From JAVBNH01 sp031551635 (GTDB taxonomy: Bacteria; Bacillota; Clostridia; Oscillospirales; Acutalibacteraceae), in NCBI GenBank assembly GCA_031551635.1, contig JAVBNH010000039.1, positions 1 through 23,671 on the forward strand: a stretch of DNA of 23,671 nt, written 5' to 3'. The notes beneath the pieces were generated by a model. The model had not been told where the DNA came from, did no database searches, and was given only the letters and a program-made list of their open reading frames with translations. Made by a program: the position numbers and the translations under genes. Below, piece after piece: positions 1 to 7,907 of this stretch (within the stretch, counting starts at the first letter, position 1; each line of letters opens with the position of its first letter).

Positions 1-89
1 GCTGTCCAGATTTTTTTCAGATATACCAGATTTCCGTTTTCGTCATAGTTAAAATACCAGTCATAGTCATTGCCGATCTTCTGGTGCAA
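1..89 (-). pseudogene. Possible coding fragment running off the left edge
   Basis: Read on the minus strand, this stretch encodes a protein-like segment (roughly LHQKIGNDYDWYFNYDENGN, then LVYLKKIWT) that leaves the window at base 1. Its aromatic/Asp/Asn-rich composition looks like real secreted-protein sequence. Upstream (bases 90-240) the same frame stays open, but it turns into Arg/His/Pro/Leu-rich nonsense across GC-rich and AT-rich hairpins, and no ATG is present. A TTG at 89-87 is the only usable start, and it has no convincing ribosome binding site. It may be the 5' end of a gene whose start was disrupted by the neighbouring repeats, or a decayed remnant. The family was not recognised. 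Confidence 0.3.
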
Positions 90-122
90 GCTTTCCGCCG
101 ACGTAATAGAATGGGCGCAGGA

Positions 123-144
123 CAGGCGGCGGAGGTGCCGCCTG
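123..144. repeat. GC-rich perfect hairpin
   Basis: CAGGCGGC (123-130) pairs perfectly with GCCGCCTG (137-144) around the loop GGAGGT. The arms are far more GC-rich than the AT-rich sequence to the right. There is no T-run on either side, so it does not look like a simple intrinsic terminator. It sits between the edge fragment and the AGGGGAC inverted repeat. Confidence 0.55.
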
Positions 145-164
145 CCCTGAGTGAGGTGTTGGAG

Positions 165-220
165 AGGGGACTTAGAGGGAATTAATTTTCTTTGAGCACT
201 AAGACATAGTACCGTCCCCT
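165..220. repeat. AGGGGAC/GTCCCCT inverted repeat
   Basis: AGGGGAC (165-171) and GTCCCCT (214-220) form terminal inverted repeats. An inner CTTAG (171-175)/CTAAG (198-202) pairing extends the arm on each side. The right arm with its flank, ACCGTCCCCTGT, resembles the GGGGACGG-type arms often seen in small dispersed palindromic elements of Bacillota. A similar CCGTCCCC arm recurs at 15083-15090. This is a possible short non-autonomous or REP-like element; its identity is inferred from shape only. Confidence 0.4.
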
Positions 221-277
221 GTATTTTGGTATCCTCACCTGTCTTTTTTTGTCTAGAATTGATTTGTTAATTCACAC

Positions 278-655
278 TTATTTTAGCATATTCTTTAACC
301 GCTCATTGGTAAGAATTGTCCATTTATTATTCACTTCTTTAAGATGTTTACTATTTAACATGTCTAATATTTCCTTTTGATTTATTAGCCATTTAATTAA
401 TTGTTCATCAGAATCAAATGATAAATCTTCAAACTTGAATTGCACCTCGCACAACAAACTAGTAACTGCTGCCAATGGAATTTCGTTATTATCAAATAAT
501 AAATTACAATCCCAGATACCTCTGTCCCTAATAAAAACTATTGGTATCCCACATTTTAATCTCGACTTTATTTCCATATTTCCAAAAAACATTTTATCTT
601 CTATAAATGAATCAATTGGAAAGTCATTTTCTTTTAATCTATTATTAATATTCAT
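278..655 (-). CDS. Putative immunity protein for the RHS toxin tip
   Basis: This is a small (about 125-residue) soluble protein rich in Asn, Lys, Ile and Asp, with no signal peptide and no recognised family. It lies immediately downstream of the RHS toxin gene on the same strand, the standard position of a cognate immunity gene in polymorphic-toxin loci, and it shares the strongly AT-rich composition of the toxin tip. The start is uncertain. ATG at 655 follows the toxin stop and has GAGG at 674-671, 15 nt upstream, which is long. An in-frame ATG at 694 would overlap the toxin by 22 nt but has no ribosome binding site. The immunity role is inferred from position and size; the sequence alone does not prove it. 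Nothing like a SUKH/SMI1 motif was seen with certainty. Confidence 0.7.
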   Translation of the reverse strand: MNINNRLKENDFPIDSFIEDKMFFGNMEIKSRLKCGIPIVFIRDRGIWDCNLLFDNNEIPLAAVTSLLCEVQFKFEDLSFDSDEQLIKWLINQKEILDMLNSKHLKEVNNKWTILTNERLKNMLK

Positions 656-672
656 ATTTATGTTATTATTCC

Positions 673-1230
673 TCACTTTCTTACCATGGCCCAACCATTT
701 TCTACAATTTTATACCCTTTTGAAAGTAAATAGTTTATCTCTTTCAAAAAATATCCAGTTGCTTTACTCGCATTTGTTTGCAAAGTTATTTTTTGACCAT
801 TTTGAATTATTTTATCAAGAAAAGCTCTATTTGCATTCCATTGCGCAGTTGAACTCATACTATTCCAAACATTTGAAGCTATTTGAAAAATATTTGATCC
901 TAATCTTTTTGCAAGTTCAACATATAATGGATATTTACCAAGAACAACTGAACCAGAACCAACACTTATTCCTAAAAATTTGTAAACAAATATTGGTGTT
1001 TTTGCAATCAATGCTGGATTTGAAAAAATAAACCCTTTTAAAATTGATGTTAATGCTCCGGCTGCAAACCAACCGATTACTGCTCCACCAACTATTGTAC
1101 CAACGCGGATTGCCCAATATATTTCCCCTGAATAATAACCTAATTTTTTCGCAACATAATCTCCAAGATACCACCCAGCAATAGCACCAAGAGCTGCAAA
1201 CGCAGCTTGTATAGGTGTTTGTCCAGTTGG
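673..1230 (-). other. Exchangeable C-terminal toxin tip of the RHS protein
   Basis: The segment after DPTGQ has two Gly/Ala-rich hydrophobic stretches (AALGAIAGWYLGDYVA; IVGGAVIGWFAAGALT) that may help delivery. These are followed by a compact region running from LGKYPLYVELAKRLG through VWNSMSSTAQWNANRAFLDK to the end at YLLSKGYKIVENGWAMVRK. I recall this last pattern (tyrosine/leucine start, W..M...QW.AN..FLD, KEI.YLL.KGY) as a recurrent C-terminal module of RHS and related polymorphic toxins. I do not know its biochemical activity. The DNA here is visibly more AT-rich than the YD-repeat region directly upstream, as expected for a tip acquired by recombination. Confidence 0.7.
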
Positions 1231-4200
1231 ATCAGAATACATCACTGGACTGTTATTACAATAAACAAACAGATTTGTCTTTGAAGCATCGGATTGTGCA
1301 ATATCCAATACATGTGCATTATCCGCATTGATAAACCTGCCCCATTCCGGGTTGTAGTAGCGGCTCTGGAGGTAGTACAGCTTTGTTTCAGCGTCATAGT
1401 AGTAGCCCCTGTAACGAATCGGGTTAACATTTGCGATGTGGCTCGGGCTTGTGATGTTGTTTCCGTTTGCATCCTTGACGGAAAAGATATTACCCCATGC
1501 GTCATAGGTATAACGTGCCACGACATTGGCATTGCTGTCATAAATTCCGATGATGTCGCCCTGCAGGTTGCGAAGATAGTAGTAATTCGAGCCATTGTAT
1601 TGCACTCCGATTACGCCATTCGCGTCATACAGGAAATTTAGCATGGTTGAGCCTGTGTCCTGCCGCATCAGCTTATCGCCTATGTATGTAAACTCTGTAG
1701 TAGTCGATCCGCTGGTTTTCTTTGTTCTTAATCCGTTTTCGTTGTAGGTAAAGCTCAAATTCAAGCCATTACCTGCAAGGGATTTTAATTGTCTGCCCTT
1801 CTGCCATGTGTAGGTGTAGCCATTGTAGCTCAACGGATTTCCGCCCGCGTCATAGGTGATTGCATTGCCGTTGAACGCGGTCAGCTTATCGCCCCAGTTT
1901 GTGTCTGCGTAGGAGTATGAGTTTATATTTGTGCCTGACGAATTTTTCTTTGAGAGCAGATTCCCGGCTGAGTCATAAGTGTAGATATAAGTCTGAACGC
2001 CGACTGTCTCGGAAATCAATTGACCTAATGCGTCATACTCATAAGCGGATTCAACTGAACCGTTATTTTTGATTTCGGTAATATTACCCTTGTCATCGTA
2101 TACATACTCATAATCATTCCAGGTGCTTTCACTGCCGCCGCTGACTTTTTTATGGGTGATACGGCTTACGAAGTCAGTTTCGTTATTGTTTTCATTAAGA
2201 TATTCAAGCGCGGTATTCACCTTTACATTCGGCGCGGTTGATTTCGGGGTATGAACAGTTTCCTGCGGGCGTTCAAAGCTGTCGTAGCTGTAGCCAACTG
2301 TGCCGCCGTCTGCTGATTTCAGAGTCGCGCATACCGGCAGACCTTTGTCATTAAATGAGTATTCAACCTCGCTGCACACCGCAGAGCCTTTTTTAAGCAG
2401 GACTGCTTTTGGGTTACCCTTCTCGTCATAGGTGAATTCAGCGCGGATGCCACTGCTATTTTTGATAAGCGACAACTGCTGGTTTTCGTCATAAACATAA
2501 TCCCATGTGATATTGCCCGATTCAATGTCTTTTATCTGCGACAAAGCGTCGTTTTCGTTATAAGCATATTCATACTTTACATCACCATTATATTTATCTT
2601 TTACAATTCTGTCAAGCTCATCATAAACAGGCTCGTAATAATCGCCGTTCGCGAATGTGCTTTTATTTAGGGTGCTGTTGGTGTTATATATATTGCTGAT
2701 TAAACTTTGAGTGCCGACCTTTGTTTGCGTGAGTCGGTTAAAATTGTCATGTTCAAAGGTATAACTCATATCAGCACGAGAGATTGATGTAACTAAATCG
2801 CTGTCATTGTATGCATACTGCACTGCAGAAGTTGTGTTATTGCCCAATTGGCGGGTAACTGTTGTAATTGCATCATTATTTGCATTATATGTATATGCCG
2901 TCACATAGCCCATTTGGTCGGTTACGGAAGTCACCAATCCGGTATTGTTGTTATATGCATAGGATGTGGTCTTTCCGCGTTCATCGGTTTCCGAAGCCAC
3001 ATAGTTATAGTTGCTTGTATATGTAATATTTTTTTCAGTCTGCTTTTGGTTGGCTGAATCTGTCACCTTGACTTTTGTTGCCATGCCATATGTCGTGGTT
3101 GCACCTGTGTAGAAATACTCGGTTTTTATACCGTCAGCGTTTGTAACACTTGTGAGATTGTGTTTGCTATCATAAGTATAATCAGTAAAAGTAGGCTCTG
3201 CAAGCCCATTTCTCGTTGCAACATTCGTTACATCCGAACTATTGCCTGAATAAGTATAATTTATCGTTTCTCCCGAGCCGTTGAATTCTGACGCAAGCCG
3301 GCCATATGCATCATAATTATATGTCGTACCGAAACCTGCTATGTATAAAAAGGGATTATCAAACTGTACGCTTGACGACTGATTATACCATGTAAATTGG
3401 TACGTTATCTGGCTGCAGTCCTTTGGCAAAAGTAGGGATTCAGCTAAAACCTGCCGCTCTTTTACCAGATTACTGAAGGGGTTTACACGGGTCGTACTTG
3501 CCGTGCCGTCAGTATATTCAACCAAAAGCCGAAGGCTGAATAATAACGGGTCGCTGCCTATTGAGGGTAATACTGCCGATTTTGCGAAGCCTCCAAATGT
3601 TATTGTTTCACCAGCTTTTCCATTAATCTTTACCGTCTGCTGGAAAGATTTTTGTTTGGTTGAATTGCCTTGAATTTCAAAATAGCTATTTCCATTCACT
3701 ATTCGAACGTAATCGTTAGCCTCAAGATTACTTGTCCCCCAGTCGTCAGGTAAATTATTGGTTTTATAATTGAATGCGTTGTTTTCTAAAAGGTTATAGT
3801 AATTTACGGTATCCTTTTTTTCCAGTTGCACAGCATCAAAGTACGCCGTGCCTTGAGCATTTTCAACGCTCAGACATATCCGCACTTTTCCATTTGAATC
3901 CGAGGGAAGTGTAAATGTATAGGAATTCCGTGTCCATTCGGGGCATACCTTTATGTATTCACCCTGGTCAATTTCCCATTCGCCGCTTGCGTTTTGATAA
4001 TAAAATGCAAGCAATGCTCCGCCTGTTGACGCTGCTAAAGAAGACGGAAGCTTTACATAAGCAGATAATGTATATGTTTCATTCGGAATAAGGGTATGCT
4101 CCTGATAGTAGTTATATAGTCCTGTTGCTCCATTACTTGTTACACTGGCATACCGGGTACCCAGATAAGCAGTACCTGTGATATTTGAAGCAGAACCTGT

Positions 4201-7119
4201 ATTTCCGGACGAATTCGATGTCGACCAGTTTCCACTTACTTCAAAACTATGATTCTTAGAAAGATTTTCTGTGTAACAGACATTAGCAGCGGTTTTTGCT
4301 ACCTTGTTCTTTATACTTCCACTGTCATTATAGCTTATAATATCTACAGTTTCATTTTTATCCCATATAGCAGTCGTCCTTCCGAACTTATCAAAAATAT
4401 AGGTGTCTTGCCTGCCGGTTCTGTCTGTGACAACTGTTTTATTGTTTGAATAATTAAAATCAATGGTATAATTTAATTCGCGGTTGCCATTACCATCAGG
4501 TTTTCCTTTACGTTCCAAAGCGTCTATTCTGTATGAAGAAAGACTACCACCGCTCGATGCTAAAATTAATTCAGAATTGTCAGCAGCTGTTATACCTTTT
4601 AAAACATTACCAGCCGGAAGTCCAAGAACACGTATGGCTTCATATTGAGGTTTTGTGATTTTGCCGTCCGGATATGTTATTTTAGATAATTCACATGCAT
4701 ATGTTTGTCCTAAAGATTGCAAGAGTTGAATAAAAAAATTAGTGTTCTCGATATACTCAAAGCGTGTTATTCTATTCGCTGGATCAGTTATAGTTACTAA
4801 ATCATTATTTGAATCATATCCAAAAGTAGCCGCTCTTCCTACACCATCAGCTACTTGTGTTATTTTCCCGTTTGAATATGTTATTGATGTTTGATTTGTG
4901 TTCGCATCTTCTATTTTTACTAACCGTTTTATATTTGATTCCGACGATAAGACATTAGTAAAGGTTTTTTTATTTCCCTCATTATCCTCCATTATTAGAT
5001 TAGTTCCGCTTTTTATTATAAACCAATTCGATGCATTTACTTGATCTGTGTTATTTCTGTTATTAACACTGTATTCATAAACAAATTTATTGCTTACAGG
5101 CGTACTCATAAAATAAAATGAGGATTCATTATTGCTTATGAATTCGTAGCGATACCCCAAATCGTATAATGCGTCATCCGCATTAAACTCTCTTAATTCT
5201 TCTATTATATTTAAACGGAAACCTTTACCTAGATACATATTGGCATGTTTACCGCCATAATTTGATGAGTTAGAATTATATACATGAGAGATGTTAAGAG
5301 GCATACGGTTTCCGCTCATATTGATGTCATTATGAATATAAGTCATTTGACCGTTGAACTGATTAGCATAAACCACACCTGAACGACCCAAATCAGCAGT
5401 TTCATAAGTCCATGAATCTTTATGGTCATTAGCATCATAATAAAAAACAGTCAATACTGGTTTTTCTGATGCGCTTAGGGTATTTGCTGAATGGAAAGCA
5501 GCCTGCCCATTTGCAGTTTCACTCACGGATGTTATAACTAAACCGTTGTTTCTGTTGTTCTCATACCACCGATTAGCTGCTTGAGTAATATTGATATTAT
5601 AATATTGGTCATTTGGAGAAAGTCCTGAACTGCCGGTCAATAAGGGTAAGTTTGTGTTGTTTTTACAGGCATTTGCTGTTTGTGATAAAGGCTGTGTACT
5701 CCATTTTATAGTACCCGGATCCCAGTTATATTTATAAGCATCATAAACTAGAATAGGATAGCTTCCTGTATTTACATCCCACTTTTTAAGATCAAACTGA
5801 GCGTGTGTAATTACTCCGGAATCAGGTAAAGCCGGTAAATTAAATTTAACATATGTGCGGCAGAATGAACCGGTTGCTAATTTACCTGCATAAAGGTTTA
5901 TACTACTGGAATGATTTCCTGGAGCCAGCCATGATGAATTTACATAAGTATCAAGAATATTTGATTCGCTGTTATAAACAACCGTCGGGTCAATGGTGAC
6001 CGGAAAGACGCGATTGCTGTCGTTTATCCACCCGGCGTCGGCTTTAACGCTCAGAATCATTGCCGAGCCATTATCAGCGGCAATTTTTTCAGCGTAAACG
6101 TTACTGTTTACACTTTCAATGCTCATATCTACAGCATAGCTGACCTCATTATTTGCGTCGAACATATACGGCGTCTCGATAATGAACACTGCCTCGTCAT
6201 TGCCTTCTTCATAAAGCGAAATGCTGCCGTCTTCATTTTTGAGCGGTGTCAGTCCGTCAGTTTCAAGCGCGAAACCGTAGATATAGCTGTTCTGCTTTTT
6301 GTTAATAATTATGTTTTCCTTGATGCCGTCAGGAGTGACTATATACTCTATGTCGGTATCTGAGGAGACATTTTTATATTTTGCCTGAGCATCAAGTGTA
6401 TCAATAGCAACAAGCTCATCATTATACGCTTTGATTTGCGCAGCGTCAGAAGTGTCAGGGTTAACAGCGTTCACGCTATCTCTCACTTCGGGATTAGTTA
6501 TTTCAGCGCTCTCAGAAGGTGCGGCAAACTCAAGCTCAGCACTGTCACCTATAATGCTTTTCATAAAGCTGTCGCTTTTAACAGGTGCCGCGCTCTCAAA
6601 GTTAATGCCTTTTTTATCGGACAGAACATTGACAAAGCCGAGACGGATTGTATATTTGTCGCTAGGGTCGGACATCGTAATGAACTGATTTTTGCCGAGT
6701 TTTGTCGGCAATGTAATTTTATTGTCTCGGCTCTTTGCCTCATAGCCTACTGTCTTGCCGTTTTCGACAATTGGAACGAGAGTGTTGTCGACTTCTTCCC
6801 ATTTACCATTCTTTTCATAATGAACAGGAGAGCCGTATACCGCAGCAACATAGCTTCCATCAGCTTTTCTGAAATGCTTTGTATCGGCACTTCGAAGGGA
6901 TTCATCTTCACCGATAATAGGTGATTCTTTGTCTATAGAAGTCTCATCAGCGACGTCGGAGGTGAGCACGGAATTTGCTTTCTTGCTCTCAAGCTCCTCG
7001 CGCCATTCTTGTGTTTCGGCAGCCATACTCTGAAGAGGCAGCAGTTGAATGATAAATAACGCTGTTAAAAGTATTGAAATAATTCTTACAATTGATTTCA
7101 TCTTTTTCATAATTTTCAT
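673..7119 (-). CDS. Secreted RHS/YD-repeat polymorphic toxin (2148 aa)
   Basis: This is a very large exported protein. A Sec signal peptide covers residues 1-33 (basic start, hydrophobic core, then SMAAE). An N-terminal region follows, then a DNRLRE-type cell-surface domain at about 378-556 (NILDTYVNSSW, RTYVKFNLP). Next come YD repeats, two carbohydrate-binding-like beta domains at about 955-1110 and 1110-1260 (NHSFEVSGNWS, NETYTLSAYVK), and a long run of YD/RHS repeats (YDSAGNLLSKK, YDAWGNI). The RHS-associated core (GYYYDAETKLYYLQSRYYNP, GRFINAD) ends at DPTGQ near residue 1965. The last 185 residues are the variable tip. Start choice: GGAG lies 4 nt before ATG 7119. Such proteins encapsulate a C-terminal toxin within a beta shell and act in competition between neighbouring cells. 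It is followed by the putative immunity gene. YD repeats of this kind also occur in wall-associated WapA-type proteins. Confidence 0.93.
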   Translation of the reverse strand: MKIMKKMKSIVRIISILLTALFIIQLLPLQSMAAETQEWREELESKKANSVLTSDVADETSIDKESPIIGEDESLRSADTKHFRKADGSYVAAVYGSPVHYEKNGKWEEVDNTLVPIVENGKTVGYEAKSRDNKITLPTKLGKNQFITMSDPSDKYTIRLGFVNVLSDKKGINFESAAPVKSDSFMKSIIGDSAELEFAAPSESAEITNPEVRDSVNAVNPDTSDAAQIKAYNDELVAIDTLDAQAKYKNVSSDTDIEYIVTPDGIKENIIINKKQNSYIYGFALETDGLTPLKNEDGSISLYEEGNDEAVFIIETPYMFDANNEVSYAVDMSIESVNSNVYAEKIAADNGSAMILSVKADAGWINDSNRVFPVTIDPTVVYNSESNILDTYVNSSWLAPGNHSSSINLYAGKLATGSFCRTYVKFNLPALPDSGVITHAQFDLKKWDVNTGSYPILVYDAYKYNWDPGTIKWSTQPLSQTANACKNNTNLPLLTGSSGLSPNDQYYNINITQAANRWYENNRNNGLVITSVSETANGQAAFHSANTLSASEKPVLTVFYYDANDHKDSWTYETADLGRSGVVYANQFNGQMTYIHNDINMSGNRMPLNISHVYNSNSSNYGGKHANMYLGKGFRLNIIEELREFNADDALYDLGYRYEFISNNESSFYFMSTPVSNKFVYEYSVNNRNNTDQVNASNWFIIKSGTNLIMEDNEGNKKTFTNVLSSESNIKRLVKIEDANTNQTSITYSNGKITQVADGVGRAATFGYDSNNDLVTITDPANRITRFEYIENTNFFIQLLQSLGQTYACELSKITYPDGKITKPQYEAIRVLGLPAGNVLKGITAADNSELILASSGGSLSSYRIDALERKGKPDGNGNRELNYTIDFNYSNNKTVVTDRTGRQDTYIFDKFGRTTAIWDKNETVDIISYNDSGSIKNKVAKTAANVCYTENLSKNHSFEVSGNWSTSNSSGNTGSASNITGTAYLGTRYASVTSNGATGLYNYYQEHTLIPNETYTLSAYVKLPSSLAASTGGALLAFYYQNASGEWEIDQGEYIKVCPEWTRNSYTFTLPSDSNGKVRICLSVENAQGTAYFDAVQLEKKDTVNYYNLLENNAFNYKTNNLPDDWGTSNLEANDYVRIVNGNSYFEIQGNSTKQKSFQQTVKINGKAGETITFGGFAKSAVLPSIGSDPLLFSLRLLVEYTDGTASTTRVNPFSNLVKERQVLAESLLLPKDCSQITYQFTWYNQSSSVQFDNPFLYIAGFGTTYNYDAYGRLASEFNGSGETINYTYSGNSSDVTNVATRNGLAEPTFTDYTYDSKHNLTSVTNADGIKTEYFYTGATTTYGMATKVKVTDSANQKQTEKNITYTSNYNYVASETDERGKTTSYAYNNNTGLVTSVTDQMGYVTAYTYNANNDAITTVTRQLGNNTTSAVQYAYNDSDLVTSISRADMSYTFEHDNFNRLTQTKVGTQSLISNIYNTNSTLNKSTFANGDYYEPVYDELDRIVKDKYNGDVKYEYAYNENDALSQIKDIESGNITWDYVYDENQQLSLIKNSSGIRAEFTYDEKGNPKAVLLKKGSAVCSEVEYSFNDKGLPVCATLKSADGGTVGYSYDSFERPQETVHTPKSTAPNVKVNTALEYLNENNNETDFVSRITHKKVSGGSESTWNDYEYVYDDKGNITEIKNNGSVESAYEYDALGQLISETVGVQTYIYTYDSAGNLLSKKNSSGTNINSYSYADTNWGDKLTAFNGNAITYDAGGNPLSYNGYTYTWQKGRQLKSLAGNGLNLSFTYNENGLRTKKTSGSTTTEFTYIGDKLMRQDTGSTMLNFLYDANGVIGVQYNGSNYYYLRNLQGDIIGIYDSNANVVARYTYDAWGNIFSVKDANGNNITSPSHIANVNPIRYRGYYYDAETKLYYLQSRYYNPEWGRFINADNAHVLDIAQSDASKTNLFVYCNNSPVMYSDPTGQTPIQAAFAALGAIAGWYLGDYVAKKLGYYSGEIYWAIRVGTIVGGAVIGWFAAGALTSILKGFIFSNPALIAKTPIFVYKFLGISVGSGSVVLGKYPLYVELAKRLGSNIFQIASNVWNSMSSTAQWNANRAFLDKIIQNGQKITLQTNASKATGYFLKEINYLLSKGYKIVENGWAMVRK

Positions 7120-7164
7120 ATAACTCCTTTTTTTTAATCAATGTCGATAACCATTTGCTTTTTT

Positions 7165-7192
7165 TGTGTAGCACAGGAAAGGAAACTGTAAA
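7165..7192 (-). promoter_or_regulatory. Candidate promoter of the RHS gene
   Basis: On the minus strand, TTTACA (7192-7187) is followed 16 bp later by TACACA (7170-7165). TG precedes the -10 hexamer by one base, giving an extended -10. It lies about 45 bp before the RHS start. Both hexamers deviate from consensus, so support is modest. Confidence 0.35.
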
Positions 7193-7288
7193 ACAACAAA
7201 GGTCAATTATGCTTTTTTGCTCAGCTCATTGGTATCACCTAATCTTTCCGCAATAAAATGCATTTTTGATATTTTCTTATCTCTCCAA

Positions 7289-7317
7289 ATATTTTTCAAT
7301 TTGTTATTGAAAAATAT
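7289..7317. repeat. 12-bp perfect inverted repeat downstream of the XRE gene
   Basis: ATATTTTTCAAT (7289-7300) and ATTGAAAAATAT (7306-7317) are perfect arms around a 5-base loop. The repeat lies between the XRE stop and the RHS promoter region, so it could act as a weak terminator for the minus-strand XRE transcript. Its right arm also supplies the -35 hexamer of the plus-strand promoter at 7307-7335, so a protein bound to the palindrome could control that promoter. Confidence 0.6.
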
Positions 7318-7335
7318 CCCGGAATTTGGTATAAT
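7307..7335 (+). promoter_or_regulatory. Consensus sigma-A promoter antisense to the XRE gene
   Basis: TTGAAA (7307-7312), a 17-bp spacer and TATAAT (7330-7335) match the housekeeping promoter consensus closely. It points rightward. Transcription would begin near 7342, at the 3' end of the minus-strand XRE gene, run antisense through the whole gene, and reach the intrinsic terminator at 7844-7878 just before the Spo0A-like gene. Confidence 0.55.
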
Positions 7336-7344
7336 AAAGCTAAA

Positions 7345-7707
7345 TTAAGCGGATTTCTGCTGCCGCAGGATTTCCTTTATCAATATTTCGTTTCCGTTCT
7401 CCATGTTAATCAACTCCGCTATCTTTTTTAAAATATCCATACCGATTTCTATTTGCATAGGGCTTAAATCTTGTAATAAATCAATATTTCCCAGAGGGTC
7501 TTTTATTCCAAAAATGATATAGTCCGCCGAAACAGCTGTTTCTTTGCAGATTACCGCGATTAAATCAATCGGTAATCTGCTCAGTCCTTTTTCGATTTTG
7601 CCGACATATTGGCTTGAAATGCCCAACAACTTGCCGAATTGTGCCTGTGTCATTTTTTTGTCTTTGCGAAGATTTCTTATTCGTTTCCCCACTTCTGTTA
7701 ATGCCAT
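7345..7707 (-). CDS. XRE-family helix-turn-helix regulator (120 aa)
   Basis: This is a small DNA-binding regulator with a classic Cro/C1-type helix-turn-helix at residues 7-62: GKRIRNLRKDKKMTQAQFGK, then LLGISSQYVGKIEKGLSRLP. The remaining 60 residues form a helical C-terminal part (DLSPMQIEIGMDILKKIAEL), probably for dimerisation. The start was chosen at ATG 7707 because GGAGG lies 6 nt upstream; the frame is open further, to ATG 7725 and 7770, but without comparable sites. It is transcribed toward the RHS gene and away from the Spo0A-like gene, so it may regulate either one or itself. A TATAAT-like -10 lies just upstream (about 7748), but no clear -35 was seen. An antisense promoter lies at its 3' end. 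Confidence 0.9.
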   Translation of the reverse strand: MALTEVGKRIRNLRKDKKMTQAQFGKLLGISSQYVGKIEKGLSRLPIDLIAVICKETAVSADYIIFGIKDPLGNIDLLQDLSPMQIEIGMDILKKIAELINMENGNEILIKEILRQQKSA

Positions 7708-7843
7708 AAAATTCCTCCGGTTCATATAAAATAATACACCTTTATTATATAATTTGATAAAATTCAACATAGAAGGTTTTGATTGCTGTTAAATAATGTT
7801 CATAGCGGTTGATGGTTTGAATAGAGGTTTTGGAAAAAGGCAA

Positions 7844-7878
7844 CGGCTTTTAATTGAACCGAAAGCCGGGTTTTTTTT
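7844..7878 (+). terminator. Intrinsic terminator/attenuator before the Spo0A-like gene
   Basis: CGGCTTT (7844-7850) pairs with AAAGCCG (7862-7868), followed after GG by eight T residues (7871-7878). This is a textbook Rho-independent terminator on the plus strand. No plus-strand gene ends here. It therefore either ends the antisense RNA started near 7342 or acts as an attenuator in the leader of the Spo0A-like regulator, whose start lies 30 nt downstream. Confidence 0.75.
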
Positions 7879-7907
7879 CTCTTTTGGCGAAAGGAATGAT
7901 CAAGAAA

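Noticed and set aside
435..1031. 198-codon plus-strand frame opposite the toxin tip and immunity gene
   Set aside because: Phe/Leu/Ile-rich shadow of the AT-rich minus-strand genes, with no ribosome binding site and no recognisable domain.
1300..3300. Repeated motifs in the RHS gene as a possible CRISPR or DNA repeat array
   Set aside because: The periodicity comes from YD-repeat coding sequence with variable spacing and no identical repeats with unique spacers.
7142..7148. TGTCGAT near the RHS ribosome binding site as a possible 0A box
   Set aside because: One mismatch, single copy, and downstream of the likely promoter; chance is a sufficient explanation.
7854..7907. N-terminal extension of the Spo0A-like regulator from TTG 7854
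   Set aside because: The codons lie inside the intrinsic terminator and its T-run; the receiver domain starts well after ATG 7908.
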